Shown here: positions 8,514-16,597 of the stretch, piece by piece
How the letters are laid out: the number at the start of each line of letters is the position of its first letter
How positions within the stretch are numbered: position 1 is the first letter of the stretch
Source of the DNA: Anaerosporobacter mobilis DSM 15930
Lineage (GTDB): Bacteria > Bacillota > Clostridia > Lachnospirales > Lachnospiraceae
DNA length: 64,000 nt
NCBI RefSeq assembly: GCF_900142955.1
Contig: NZ_FRCP01000012.1
Coordinates: 124,001 to 188,000, forward strand
Direction: 5' to 3'
Translations under genes and position numbers: made by a program
Notes under the pieces: model-generated
Told to the model about the DNA's origin: nothing
Database searches by the model: none
What the model saw: only the letters and a program-made list of their open reading frames with translations

Positions 8514-9935
8514 ATGAGTTTACCAAAAGATTTTTTATGGGGAGGCGCGACAGCAGCAAACCAATGTGAAGGCGGATATCTAGAAGGGAAGAAGGGACTT
8601 GGAACTGTAGATGTAATTCCATGGGGAGAACATCGTCGTGCGGTAATGCAAGGTCAACTGCATTATAATGAACTTCCAAAAGATTCATATTTTCCATCTC
8701 ATGAGGCAATTGATATGTATCACAATTACAAAGAAGATATCAAAATGTTTGCTGAGATGGGATTTAAATGCTACCGTTTCTCATTTGCTTGGTCAAGAAT
8801 CTTCCCGACAGGGGAAGAAGCGGAACCAAATGAAGAAGGATTGGCTTTCTATGAAGCATTTATTAACGAACTATTAAGATATAATATTGAACCCGTGGTT
8901 ACAATCTGTCATTTTGATGTACCACTTGCATTAGAGCAAAAATATGGCTCATGGAGAAGTCGTAAAGTAATCGATGCTTATGTAAGATATTGTGATGTAA
9001 TCTTCAGACGATTCAAAGGTAAAGTTAAGTACTGGATGACATTCAATGAAATCAACATGTTAATGCACCTTCCATTCATGGGAGCAGGAATTATGTTCCG
9101 TGAAGGGGAAGATGAAGTACAAGTAAAATACCAAGCAGCACATAACGAATTGGTAGCTTCAGCATTAGCCACAAAGTTGGCTCACGAGATTGATCCGAAC
9201 AATAAAGTTGGTTGTATGTTAGCAGCTGGTCAATTCTATCCATATTCATGCAATCCTGAAGATGTATTCGCAGCAATGGAGAAGGATAAGGGAAATTATT
9301 TCTTTATTGATGTACAATCCAGGGGAGCGTATCCAAATTATGCGAAGAGATTCTTAGAACGTAATCAGATTCTTATCCATATGGAGCCAGAGGATGAGAG
9401 AATATTAAGAGAGAATACAGTGGACTATATTGCATTCAGTTACTATACTTCTAGACTTACAAGTGCAAATACTGATGTGGGTGAGAAGACTTCTGGGAAT
9501 GTAATAGCGGGTATTCGTAATCCTCATCTAAAAGCTAGTGAGTGGGGCTGGCAGATAGATCCATTAGGACTTCGTATTACTATGAATTCTTTATATGATC
9601 GTTATCAAAAGCCATTGTTTATTGTTGAGAATGGGCTTGGTGCAGTGGACATATTAACGGAAGATGGGACTGTAGAAGATGATTACCGAATTGCATACTT
9701 AGAAGCGCATATTGAAGCTATGACGGAGGCAGTAGAGATTGATGGCGTTGACTTAATGGGTTATACCTCTTGGGGATGCATTGATTTAGTAAGTGCATCA
9801 ACTGGAGAGATGAAGAAAAGATATGGATTTATCTATGTTGACAAAGACAATGAAGGAAATGGAACGATGAAACGTTACAAGAAGAAATCCTTCGAATGGT
9901 ATAAGAAGGTAATCAAGAATAATGGTTTGAACTAG
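8514..9935 (+). CDS. bglA: 6-phospho-beta-glucosidase, glycoside hydrolase family 1
   Basis: This cytoplasmic enzyme cleaves phosphorylated beta-glucosides delivered by BglP into glucose-6-phosphate and aglycone or glucose. The protein is 473 aa, typical for GH1. The opening PKDFLWGGATAANQCEGG is the GH1 N-terminal signature. The acid/base Glu179 lies in TFNEIN and the nucleophile Glu372 in IVENGLG. AAAGGAG precedes the ATG by about 9 bp. The pairing with a PTS permease supports the phospho-specific activity. The exact aglycone preference cannot be read from the sequence. Confidence 0.95.
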   Translation: MSLPKDFLWGGATAANQCEGGYLEGKKGLGTVDVIPWGEHRRAVMQGQLHYNELPKDSYFPSHEAIDMYHNYKEDIKMFAEMGFKCYRFSFAWSRIFPTGEEAEPNEEGLAFYEAFINELLRYNIEPVVTICHFDVPLALEQKYGSWRSRKVIDAYVRYCDVIFRRFKGKVKYWMTFNEINMLMHLPFMGAGIMFREGEDEVQVKYQAAHNELVASALATKLAHEIDPNNKVGCMLAAGQFYPYSCNPEDVFAAMEKDKGNYFFIDVQSRGAYPNYAKRFLERNQILIHMEPEDERILRENTVDYIAFSYYTSRLTSANTDVGEKTSGNVIAGIRNPHLKASEWGWQIDPLGLRITMNSLYDRYQKPLFIVENGLGAVDILTEDGTVEDDYRIAYLEAHIEAMTEAVEIDGVDLMGYTSWGCIDLVSASTGEMKKRYGFIYVDKDNEGNGTMKRYKKKSFEWYKKVIKNNGLN

Positions 9936-9945
9936 TTATGATTGT

Positions 9946-9991
9946 AGGGTTGTTACACGAAGCGTTATATGTTAGTGTGACAACCCTTTTT
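9946..9991 (+). terminator. Terminator of the bgl operon
   Basis: AGGGTTGTTACAC (9946-9958) pairs with GTGTGACAACCC, followed by TTTTT. The 5' arm resembles the RAT core (GGNTTGTTAC), but it forms an ordinary terminator. Confidence 0.85.
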
Positions 9992-10136
9992 GATATATAA
10001 TGACTATATTTGTATAAGGGATAAACTTTGTAACTTCCAGTAAAACATAATAAGGAGAATAATATATCCTATGAGCACTTTGTATAATGGATACGCATAT
10101 GCTAAATAGAAAGTTAATATTATGCAAGGAGAAGAT

Positions 10137-11036
10137 ATGGATTACTATGTAACATCCTCTTTGGAACTACATTTGTTTTTTGGAAGAATCATGAAAGAAC
10201 ATTCATTTTTCTTAGAAGTTGGTTATACGCAGGCAAATAAAGAGTATATAAAAGAAGCATGTAATTATAAGAAGGCATTTGAAGATTTATTATATGATGC
10301 TATTTGCTGTAGTCAAGGAGTAGTAGGAGACACTATTTTTGATTCGGGTGAAGTAATAACGGAGTTTACTTTGGACGCAGAGAGAAAGACTAGTATGTTA
10401 ACAGGCAGTCAGATTGACGAAAATATTACGATTTTAGAAGGAAAATTAAGGAACAATAATAGGAGGAGGAACAAAGTAGATTGTGATTTAACGGAGATGG
10501 TAAGACAAATAAATCAACGATCTTTAGAGCTACTGGCAGGGCTGATCGCATTTAAAGAACTGACATTAGAGAATGTTTTAAATTGTAAAATGTTCACAAT
10601 GAATTATCCATTATTAATTGAGCACATCATTCGAGAAGCTAAATTATATCAAAGATATATCATGAATCTAGAAGAAGGCAATGCAGCACAGGACGATATG
10701 AGAGACGTTGAACTGTTTTGGAATCAAATCATGATGGAGCATGCATTATTTATTCGAGGCTTATTAGATCCTACCGAAAACGAATTGATAGTGACTGCAA
10801 ACGATTTTGCAAATCGATATGCAATGTTATTATCAGAAGCAATGAATATGACAGATATGACAATCGGCTCTATCACGGATAGGACGCTTTTAGAAACAAT
10901 GAAATATCGTGATTTTAAGAAGGCAGGAACTGAGGGAATCGAGGAATGTAAGATTCGTAGTTTGATTCTACCATTATTAGCAGACCATGTGTTAAGAGAA
11001 GCAAATCATTATATTCGATTATTAGAACAAAAATAA
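10137..11036 (+). CDS. DUF2935 ferritin-like helical protein
   Basis: The 299-aa protein matches what I know of DUF2935, a mostly clostridial family of helical-bundle proteins of unknown function. It has two related halves, opening ELHLFFGRIMKEHSFFLEVG and VELFWNQIMMEHALFIRG. Each carries the E-H-rich helix expected of a metal-binding four-helix bundle. ATG 10137 was chosen because AAGGAG lies just upstream, while the in-frame ATG at 10122 has no ribosome site. It is convergent with another ferritin-like gene across a shared terminator and near hcp and hemerythrin genes, suggesting a role in iron or reactive-species handling (inference). Confidence 0.85.
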   Translation: MDYYVTSSLELHLFFGRIMKEHSFFLEVGYTQANKEYIKEACNYKKAFEDLLYDAICCSQGVVGDTIFDSGEVITEFTLDAERKTSMLTGSQIDENITILEGKLRNNNRRRNKVDCDLTEMVRQINQRSLELLAGLIAFKELTLENVLNCKMFTMNYPLLIEHIIREAKLYQRYIMNLEEGNAAQDDMRDVELFWNQIMMEHALFIRGLLDPTENELIVTANDFANRYAMLLSEAMNMTDMTIGSITDRTLLETMKYRDFKKAGTEGIEECKIRSLILPLLADHVLREANHYIRLLEQK

Positions 11037-11057
11037 AAGTAAAAGCATTAAAATAAT

Positions 11058-11144
11058 AAAATCAATCTCAAATTATTAATTAACAATGGAGGATATAGGA
11101 TATATATATTCTTCACTGTCACAACTTTTTGAGATTGATTTTAT
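11058..11144. terminator. Bidirectional terminator between convergent ferritin-like genes
   Basis: AAAATCAATCTCAAA at the left pairs with TTTGAGATTGATTTTA at the right across a loop of about 55 nt. A/T-runs at the two ends suit termination from both sides. Confidence 0.75.
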
Positions 11145-11191
11145 ACATTGCATATAATTGTCTTATTATGAAGGACTTCATGACAGCCCTA

Positions 11192-12442
11192 TTATTCGCT
11201 TTTAGTACGTGCTATCGTTGTGTTGTCTTTTTTACGATCTTGTAATGCTTCAATTGGATGAGGAGCTACTTCGAATCGATAGTCTTGTCCTTCCTTAGCA
11301 ATATATTTTTCTATGATATTGTGGCTAGGTACATCTTCGATAGAATTAATAATGCTGTTTTGGTATCGGAAGAAAATATCATCATCAGGTAGACTTGAAA
11401 CAGGGACGTAATCTTCTAGCTTACCAGTGAGACGTACTGTTTCTAGTATCTTACGTACATATTCAATGTTAGAACCTAATGAAAGAAGTTTCGGAAACTC
11501 ACCATTTGGAATTACTTGTTGCCATTCTTTACTTTCATAGGTTTTTAACAGTTCTGCAGCTTTATGAAGGTGAGCAACTTCTTGTTCAAATTGTTGTTCC
11601 CATATCTTTTTAATATAAGGATCACATTCTGTTTCAAAACAGGAGTAATATAGATAACATTCTGTATATTCGTGCATTAATAAATTTTCTAACCAGGTGC
11701 AATTGGTATCAATCAAACCGCCATATTGTGTAACATGTTCTTCTTCAACAAGTCCAATCTCTTGATATAATCTACGTCCAATCTCTGATGTATAGAAACT
11801 ACTAACATTCATATAGTAGTTCATAGTTTGTTGTTCAGCAGCAGTTATAATATTAACATGAAGTTTAGTTAAAGGATCAGCAGTTTTGTTATTAATAAAT
11901 GGTTTTATATTATCACAAGGATAACGATGTTCCGCAATGGTTGGACGAGCGGGCATTATTTCAGTATATTTTCCTACTAACTTATCAGCATAGATGTGGT
12001 GCTCCATCTCTAATAAGTTAGCATAACGATATAAGTGATCAAAGTCCTCTAATAAAGCAAAATCAAGAGCTTTTTTAACACAGGGATCTTTTTCTTCTTT
12101 TGCTAAGATACTAGTTAAGTCAACTGCCAGTTGCTCGTAGCCAATTGTCGTTTCAAGTATTGTTTCATTTATAGGTTTTAGATTACTAACACGCTTTTGT
12201 TGTTGTTGCTCTATATATCTCATTGCAGCAAGTTCTCTTCGGATATCATTATTATTACAATGACGTGAAAATTGATGAGAGAACCAAACAGCCTCAAATT
12301 CAGTACCATTCATCAAGATAATACGGGTTTTGGTATAGGGATCCGTTGCATCTTTGTCATAAGAGTTAGGATACAATTCTTTAAAATCAAGGAATGTATC
12401 ATCAACTTTTTTTGGTTGAAGTTCAAAAGGATTTATTGACAT
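11192..12442 (-). CDS. Large ferritin-like (diiron-type) protein of unknown function
   Basis: This 416-aa protein starts at an ATG preceded by GGAGG. It has no signal peptide or membrane segment. Repeated helices carry E-x-x-H-like diiron motifs: EDFDHLYRYA, LEMEHH, EEEHVTQYGG and EQEVAHLHKA. Together they look like a ferritin-like or rubrerythrin-like four-helix core at about residues 95-315, flanked by unassigned N- and C-terminal segments. I do not recognise a named family. It is divergent from the DUF1858-hemerythrin transcript, whose hcp-type operator lies between them. It may bind a diiron centre used in reductive scavenging of oxygen or peroxide, but that is inference only. Confidence 0.75.
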   Translation of the reverse strand: MSINPFELQPKKVDDTFLDFKELYPNSYDKDATDPYTKTRIILMNGTEFEAVWFSHQFSRHCNNNDIRRELAAMRYIEQQQQKRVSNLKPINETILETTIGYEQLAVDLTSILAKEEKDPCVKKALDFALLEDFDHLYRYANLLEMEHHIYADKLVGKYTEIMPARPTIAEHRYPCDNIKPFINNKTADPLTKLHVNIITAAEQQTMNYYMNVSSFYTSEIGRRLYQEIGLVEEEHVTQYGGLIDTNCTWLENLLMHEYTECYLYYSCFETECDPYIKKIWEQQFEQEVAHLHKAAELLKTYESKEWQQVIPNGEFPKLLSLGSNIEYVRKILETVRLTGKLEDYVPVSSLPDDDIFFRYQNSIINSIEDVPSHNIIEKYIAKEGQDYRFEVAPHPIEALQDRKKDNTTIARTKSE

Positions 12443-12540
12443 AAGTATAGCCTCCTATTATATTTTTAAGAGTAGTATTCGATTTTAACGCATTATTTAT
12501 TCGTAAATAGAAAGGAAGTACAACAAATATTACTGATTAC

Positions 12541-12582
12541 GTTGTAAATACAACATATATTTTCGTAAGAATGAGTTATAAT
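12541..12582 (+). promoter_or_regulatory. Class II Crp/Fnr-type promoter 3, upstream of the DUF1858-hemerythrin genes
   Basis: The 14-bp palindrome GTTGTAAATACAAC (12541-12554) is a close variant of the sites at 455 and 1184. TATAAT follows at 12577-12582, with exactly the same 32-bp centre-to-centre spacing. The -35 hexamer (CATATA) is again poor. Confidence 0.8.
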
Positions 12583-12670
12583 AAGGCCATAGTAATAAAG
12601 GCTAAAAATTAATAAGTAAAATATATAAATTATCAAATATATAAAAATCAAAAATATAAGGAAAGGAGAT

Positions 12671-12694
12671 ATGCACGTTCGGTATTGCAAGTAA
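12671..12694 (+). other. Possible 7-codon leader ORF and hairpin
   Basis: A strong ribosome site (GAAAGGAGAT) precedes an ATG that opens only seven codons (MHVRYCK) before TAA. ATGCAC at this start can pair with GTGCAT at 12704-12709, the start region of the next gene, which itself has no ribosome site. It could be a translated leader, or the hairpin could bring the ribosome site near the real start. Neither is proven. Confidence 0.4.
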
Positions 12695-12701
12695 GCCTTA
12701 G

Positions 12702-12914
12702 ATGTGCATGAATACAATTATGAATTATGAAGATGAAATTACAGAACAATCTATTATTAGTGATATTATAAAACATCACCCAGAGAATGCAGACGTTTTA
12801 TTAATGGCAGGAATGCATTGTGTCAGTTGTCCTTCTTCAAGATCAGAAACATTAGAAGAAGCATGTGCAGTTCATGGTCTTGATTTAGATTTAATATTAA
12901 GTCAATTACTATAA
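12702..12914 (+). CDS. Stand-alone DUF1858 (hybrid-cluster-associated redox disulfide) protein
   Basis: This 64-70-aa protein is nearly all one DUF1858/TIGR03980 domain, homologous to the C-terminus of the first Hcp. The shared core is ILLMAGMHCxxCPSSxxETLEEAC with a C-x2-C pair plus a third Cys. It may be a small redox partner for Hcp-type proteins (inference from fusion and co-regulation). Three in-frame ATGs exist (12702, 12708, 12720), and none has a convincing ribosome site. It is transcribed from the third palindrome promoter and is followed by hemerythrin. Confidence 0.85.
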   Translation: MCMNTIMNYEDEITEQSIISDIIKHHPENADVLLMAGMHCVSCPSSRSETLEEACAVHGLDLDLILSQLL

Positions 12915-12996
12915 TACTAAGACTAGGTTATCCATACAATAAATAGCATAGTATGGGGTGCTAACTTCTAGACATAGAAAGGAGAATGTGTGATAT

Positions 12997-13557
12997 ATGT
13001 ACGGAATAGATATTCTTGTTAAGGAACATGATGCTATATTACGTATGGCGGAGGTAATGCGTAAGGCTAGTTTACACGTAATGAATGGTGGTGAATTAGT
13101 GGTAGCAGATTTTGATGCTATGGTAGATTTTGTGAGGAATTATGCAGATAAGCATCATCACAAAAAGGAAGAAAATCTTTTATTTGATTTCATGGTTAAG
13201 GAACTTGGTAAAATAGGTACGAATCTTGTTACCCATGGGATGTTAGTAGAACATGATCTTGGCAGATTGCATATGAGTGAACTAGAGCAAGCATTAAGAG
13301 CATATGAAATTGATGATACGAATGCGGATGCGAAACTAGATATTATCGTTAATACAACTGCGTATACCTATCTGATCAGACGCCATGCTTTAAAAGAAAA
13401 TGAGGTTGTATTTACCTTTGGTGAAAAGAATCTAAAAAAAGAAAGCCTAGCAATTATAGATGAACAGACAAAACTTCTTGAAGAAGAAGGCGAGAGAGAA
13501 GGGATACAAAGTAAGTATCTTGGAATTCTACAAAGATTAGAAGAAAAATATAATTAA
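12997..13557 (+). CDS. Hemerythrin HHE-domain protein
   Basis: This 186-aa cytoplasmic protein should bind a non-heme diiron centre that reversibly binds oxygen or NO. Metal ligands are visible in order: EHD near residue 11, the HHHKKEE stretch near 55, THGMLVEHD near 85, and RRHALKENE near 130. A C-terminal charged helix follows. AAAGGAG precedes the start. It lies just downstream of the free DUF1858 protein and is probably co-transcribed. Membership of the Hcp regulon suggests nitric oxide or oxygen sensing or scavenging and possibly iron-cluster repair, as for RIC/YtfE-type hemerythrin proteins. Confidence 0.9.
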   Translation: MYGIDILVKEHDAILRMAEVMRKASLHVMNGGELVVADFDAMVDFVRNYADKHHHKKEENLLFDFMVKELGKIGTNLVTHGMLVEHDLGRLHMSELEQALRAYEIDDTNADAKLDIIVNTTAYTYLIRRHALKENEVVFTFGEKNLKKESLAIIDEQTKLLEEEGEREGIQSKYLGILQRLEEKYN

Positions 13558-13608
13558 TAAGATTTTAGAATACTATGAAATAGTATAATATTTGCGTCAC
13601 ACAATAAT

Positions 13609-13683
13609 AGGTTCCTTTGTTTGATAATTGGGATAAGTTGATGTTTATGATTAACTCAGTTATTTTGCAAAGGGCCTTTTTTT
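13609..13683 (+). terminator. Terminator after the hemerythrin gene
   Basis: AGGTTCCTTTG (13609-13619) pairs with CAAAGGGCC (13668-13676) followed by a T-run. The loop contains a second weak stem. Confidence 0.7.
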
Positions 13684-13813
13684 AGTATAATACTATCGAA
13701 TTTACTGGAATATAACAAAAGTAGGGGGTATAATGAGTTAGAAAGAAAACATTTATTTACAGAGATTTTGATTTGAGCAAAATCGTTGGACATTGAAAGG
13801 AGTATGCTTATTT

Positions 13814-14434
13814 ATGAAAGTATTATTAGTGAATGGAAGCCCTCACGCAAAAGGTTGTACATATACCGCATTACAAGAGGTAGCCATGACGCTTAATCAG
13901 CATAGCATTGATACAGAGATTTTCCAAGTAGGAGCAAAACCAATCTGTGGTTGTATTGGGTGTGGAGTCTGTAAGAAGACAGGTAAATGTTTTATGAATG
14001 ATACAGTGAATGAATTCGCCTATAAAGCAGCCGAAGCGGATGGTTTTGTATTTGGCTCACCTGTTCATTATGCAGCAGCATCAGGTGCCCTAACATCATT
14101 CTTAGATCGTGCATTCTATAGTAATGGAAGCTTATATGAAGATAAACCAGGTGCAGCAGTAGTAAGTTGTCGAAGAGGCGGAGCAACTGTAACCTTTGAT
14201 CAGATTAATAAGTACTTTACAATCTGTAACATGCCTATTGTATCGTCTCAATACTGGAACATGGTACATGGTAATACTCCAGACGAAGTCGTTCGGGATG
14301 AAGAAGGTATGCAAACCATGAGAACACTTGGGACTAACATGGCATGGCTCCTTAGATGTATAGATGCTGGTAAGAATGCCGGTGTTGCAATGCCTATAAG
14401 AGAAGAAAAAGTTAGAACGAATTATATTAGATAG
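13814..14434 (+). CDS. NADPH-dependent FMN reductase / iron-sulfur flavoprotein family
   Basis: This 206-aa protein has the flavodoxin-like fold of the FMN-reductase family. The N-terminal FMN phosphate loop is VNGSPHAKGCT, and GSPVHYAAASGALTSFLDR is the second flavin contact. Cysteines in CGCIGCGVCKKTGKC are spaced like the iron-sulfur flavoprotein (Isf) motif and may hold an Fe-S cluster. ATG 13814 begins the conserved strand, with AAAGGAG 11 bp upstream. It is a single-gene unit with terminators on both sides. It could supply electrons to the neighbouring redox proteins, but no direct evidence for this is visible. Confidence 0.9.
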   Translation: MKVLLVNGSPHAKGCTYTALQEVAMTLNQHSIDTEIFQVGAKPICGCIGCGVCKKTGKCFMNDTVNEFAYKAAEADGFVFGSPVHYAAASGALTSFLDRAFYSNGSLYEDKPGAAVVSCRRGGATVTFDQINKYFTICNMPIVSSQYWNMVHGNTPDEVVRDEEGMQTMRTLGTNMAWLLRCIDAGKNAGVAMPIREEKVRTNYIR

Positions 14435-14453
14435 AATGTTTTTAGAATATAAA

Positions 14454-14507
14454 AGACAGCAATTAGCGATTGATAAAATCTTATCAGTTGAATTGCTGTT
14501 TTTTCTT
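14454..14507 (+). terminator. Terminator after the flavoprotein gene
   Basis: AAGACAGCAATT-type left arm pairs with AATTGCTGTTTTTTCTT, with an inner stem between. Confidence 0.85.
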
Positions 14508-14530
14508 ACATTGAAATTTAAGAAGTTGTT

Positions 14531-14595
14531 GCGAAAGTGGTTTTTTTGTTGAATATAGCTGTTAGCCACTCGCAGGAATCTTCAAGTGCGAAGTT
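14531..14595 (+). repeat. Repeat family B, partial copy (right end)
   Basis: The stretch from GCGAAAGTGG to AATCTTCAAGTGCGAAGTT aligns with the right end of the element at 50284-50472 (shared GTTGAATATA, AATCTTCAAGTGCGAAGTT and the intervening spacing). No matching left end was found, so this is a fragment or solo end. Confidence 0.6.
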
Positions 14596-14664
14596 TGAGT
14601 AGATAATTTATAGATAATTGGCTGATATCATGGTATCCTACATATATATAGGAGGTGTTGTCCA

Positions 14665-15339
14665 ATGAATTATAAAATCTTAGTTATTGATGATGAGAAA
14701 GATGTAATATCGTTATTAAAGGATTTTTTTGAGATACAGGGATTTAGAGTATTTACAGCATGCGATGGTGTGGAAGCATTGCAAAAAGTGGAAAGTAACC
14801 CGGATATTATATTGCTAGATATTAATATGCCACAGATGGACGGGATAGAGGTATGTAAGCGGATACGTGATTATGTAAGTTGTCCAATCTTGTTTCTGAC
14901 AGCTAAGGTGGAGGAACAAGACCGAATTAGAGGGCTTAAAGTTGGGGGAGACGATTATATACTAAAACCATTTAGTCTTGATGAATTAGAAGCGAGAGTA
15001 ACTGCACATCTTAGGAGAGAAGAACGTAAGATGAGTAAAGAAAAGATACGTTTTTCGAAGGAATTTGTGATTTCATATTCAGAAAGAAGTATATCGTATA
15101 AGGGAACTCCAATAACATTAACGAAAACAGAGTTCGATATTGTTGAGATTCTTAGTATGAATAAAGGCAACACGTTCACGAAAGAAGCAATCTATGAGAA
15201 GTTATGGGGATTTGATAAGGATGGAGATAGTACCATTATAACGGAACATATTCGTAGAATACGTACGAAGTTAGGCAACTATTGCAATGATTCGATGATT
15301 GATACGGTTTGGGGAGTTGGATACAGATGGATTGGTTAG
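14665..15339 (+). CDS. OmpR-family response regulator
   Basis: This 224-aa DNA-binding regulator has a receiver domain (residues 1-115) with the acidic pair in VIDDEKD, phospho-acceptor Asp52 (ILLDINMP), Thr in FLTAK and Lys in YILKPF. A winged-helix output domain follows (about 130-224, with LTKTEFDIVEIL and VWGVGYRW). AGGAGGT precedes the ATG. It overlaps the downstream histidine kinase gene by 13 bp, so the two are translationally coupled. The following ABC transporter genes are probably its targets. Confidence 0.95.
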   Translation: MNYKILVIDDEKDVISLLKDFFEIQGFRVFTACDGVEALQKVESNPDIILLDINMPQMDGIEVCKRIRDYVSCPILFLTAKVEEQDRIRGLKVGGDDYILKPFSLDELEARVTAHLRREERKMSKEKIRFSKEFVISYSERSISYKGTPITLTKTEFDIVEILSMNKGNTFTKEAIYEKLWGFDKDGDSTIITEHIRRIRTKLGNYCNDSMIDTVWGVGYRWIG

Positions 15340-16529
15340 ATGAATTATTTAGTAAATGGAAAAACAAATTAAAGACGAGTTCCCTAAAACATACCCTATC
15401 GCTCTATATTATAGCTGCGATATTTTGCGTTGTTTTACTATATGCAGTGACAATAATGTTTTGTAGTAGTTGGAAAGGTCTTATAGATCAACAGGATTAT
15501 AGTGAAAAGGAGTTAATTGTAAAGAATGGAATAGTGATAGATTCTGTTCATACATCACTAAGTGATAGTAAGATCGAATCCTTTGATCGTATTTTTCTAA
15601 AAGTACTAGAGATTGTAGAAAGATTTTCAATTTTACTTTATTCCGTGATTGCGATATATCTTACATCGCACCTTTTTTATAAGAATAAAATTCAGGAGCC
15701 AGTAAGTATATTAAAGGAGGAAGCAAGATATATAGGTAGAAACGATTTAAGCTTTTCTTGTATCTATGAAAGTGGAGATGAGCTTGGAGAGATATGCGGG
15801 GCATTCAACACAATGCGTTTGCAGTTGATAAGCAACGAAGAGAAAATCTGGAGTCTTATGGAAAGTCAAAGACAACTAAATGCTGCATTCGCCCACGACT
15901 TGCGTACACCACTAACAGTTATGCAAGGATATACCGAACTACTTGGTAAGTATTATCCAGAAGGGAAGATTAGCGAAGAAAAATTAATTGAAACACTGCA
16001 ATTGATGCATGCTCAAGTGATTCGACTACAACAATTTTCAGAAACCATGAAAGGAATCCATACGTTTGAATCAATGGAAATCAAGAAGAAGAAGCAAGAT
16101 TTCTCTGTAATAGAAAAGAAGATGAAAGAGACGATACAAGGATTACAGGTACAGTATGAATTCTCGTTTGAAATAGAATCAAAATTACCAGAAGGAAAAG
16201 GATATTATGATATTCCTTGTATTCTTGAAGTTATGGACAACCTACTATCCAATGCATTAGCGTATGCAAAGACACGGATTAATCTAGTGCTTGAAATAGA
16301 GGAAAATCAATTGATTCTATATGTAAAAGATGATGGTAAAGGATTTTCAAAAGAAGAATTATTTATGGCAACGAGACCGTATTATACGGGGCGTGGTGAT
16401 AGTATTGAACACTTTGGAATTGGATTAACAATTAGTAAGTTATTGTGTGAAAAGCATGGAGGAAATCTTCATCTAGGGAATAGTACAAAAGGTGGTGCAA
16501 TTATTGCGGCAAGTTTTCTTGTTCTGTAG
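15327..16529 (+). CDS. Sensor histidine kinase
   Basis: This 400-aa membrane kinase has two transmembrane segments (about residues 19-43 and 95-115) enclosing a short external domain of about 50 residues, then a HAMP linker. The dimerisation box AAFAHDLRTPL has phospho-acceptor His190, and the ATPase domain has MDNLLSNALAYA, VKDDGKGFS and GIGLTISKLL. ATG 15327 gives the overlap with the regulator gene. A TTG at 15309 is less likely. The small sensor domain and the adjacent ABC exporter resemble systems responding to cell-envelope stress or peptides, but the signal is unknown. Confidence 0.93.
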   Translation: MDWLDELFSKWKNKLKTSSLKHTLSLYIIAAIFCVVLLYAVTIMFCSSWKGLIDQQDYSEKELIVKNGIVIDSVHTSLSDSKIESFDRIFLKVLEIVERFSILLYSVIAIYLTSHLFYKNKIQEPVSILKEEARYIGRNDLSFSCIYESGDELGEICGAFNTMRLQLISNEEKIWSLMESQRQLNAAFAHDLRTPLTVMQGYTELLGKYYPEGKISEEKLIETLQLMHAQVIRLQQFSETMKGIHTFESMEIKKKKQDFSVIEKKMKETIQGLQVQYEFSFEIESKLPEGKGYYDIPCILEVMDNLLSNALAYAKTRINLVLEIEENQLILYVKDDGKGFSKEELFMATRPYYTGRGDSIEHFGIGLTISKLLCEKHGGNLHLGNSTKGGAIIAASFLVL

Positions 16530-16597
16530 ATAAAGTGTAGATATTTCGTTGTTATTATGATAATGCAGATAAAATCTACATGGAAGAGGAGAATAAA

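Noticed and set aside
12493..12717. 74-codon minus-strand frame over the divergent promoter
   Set aside because: It has no ribosome site and overlaps the operator and -10 of the DUF1858 transcript.
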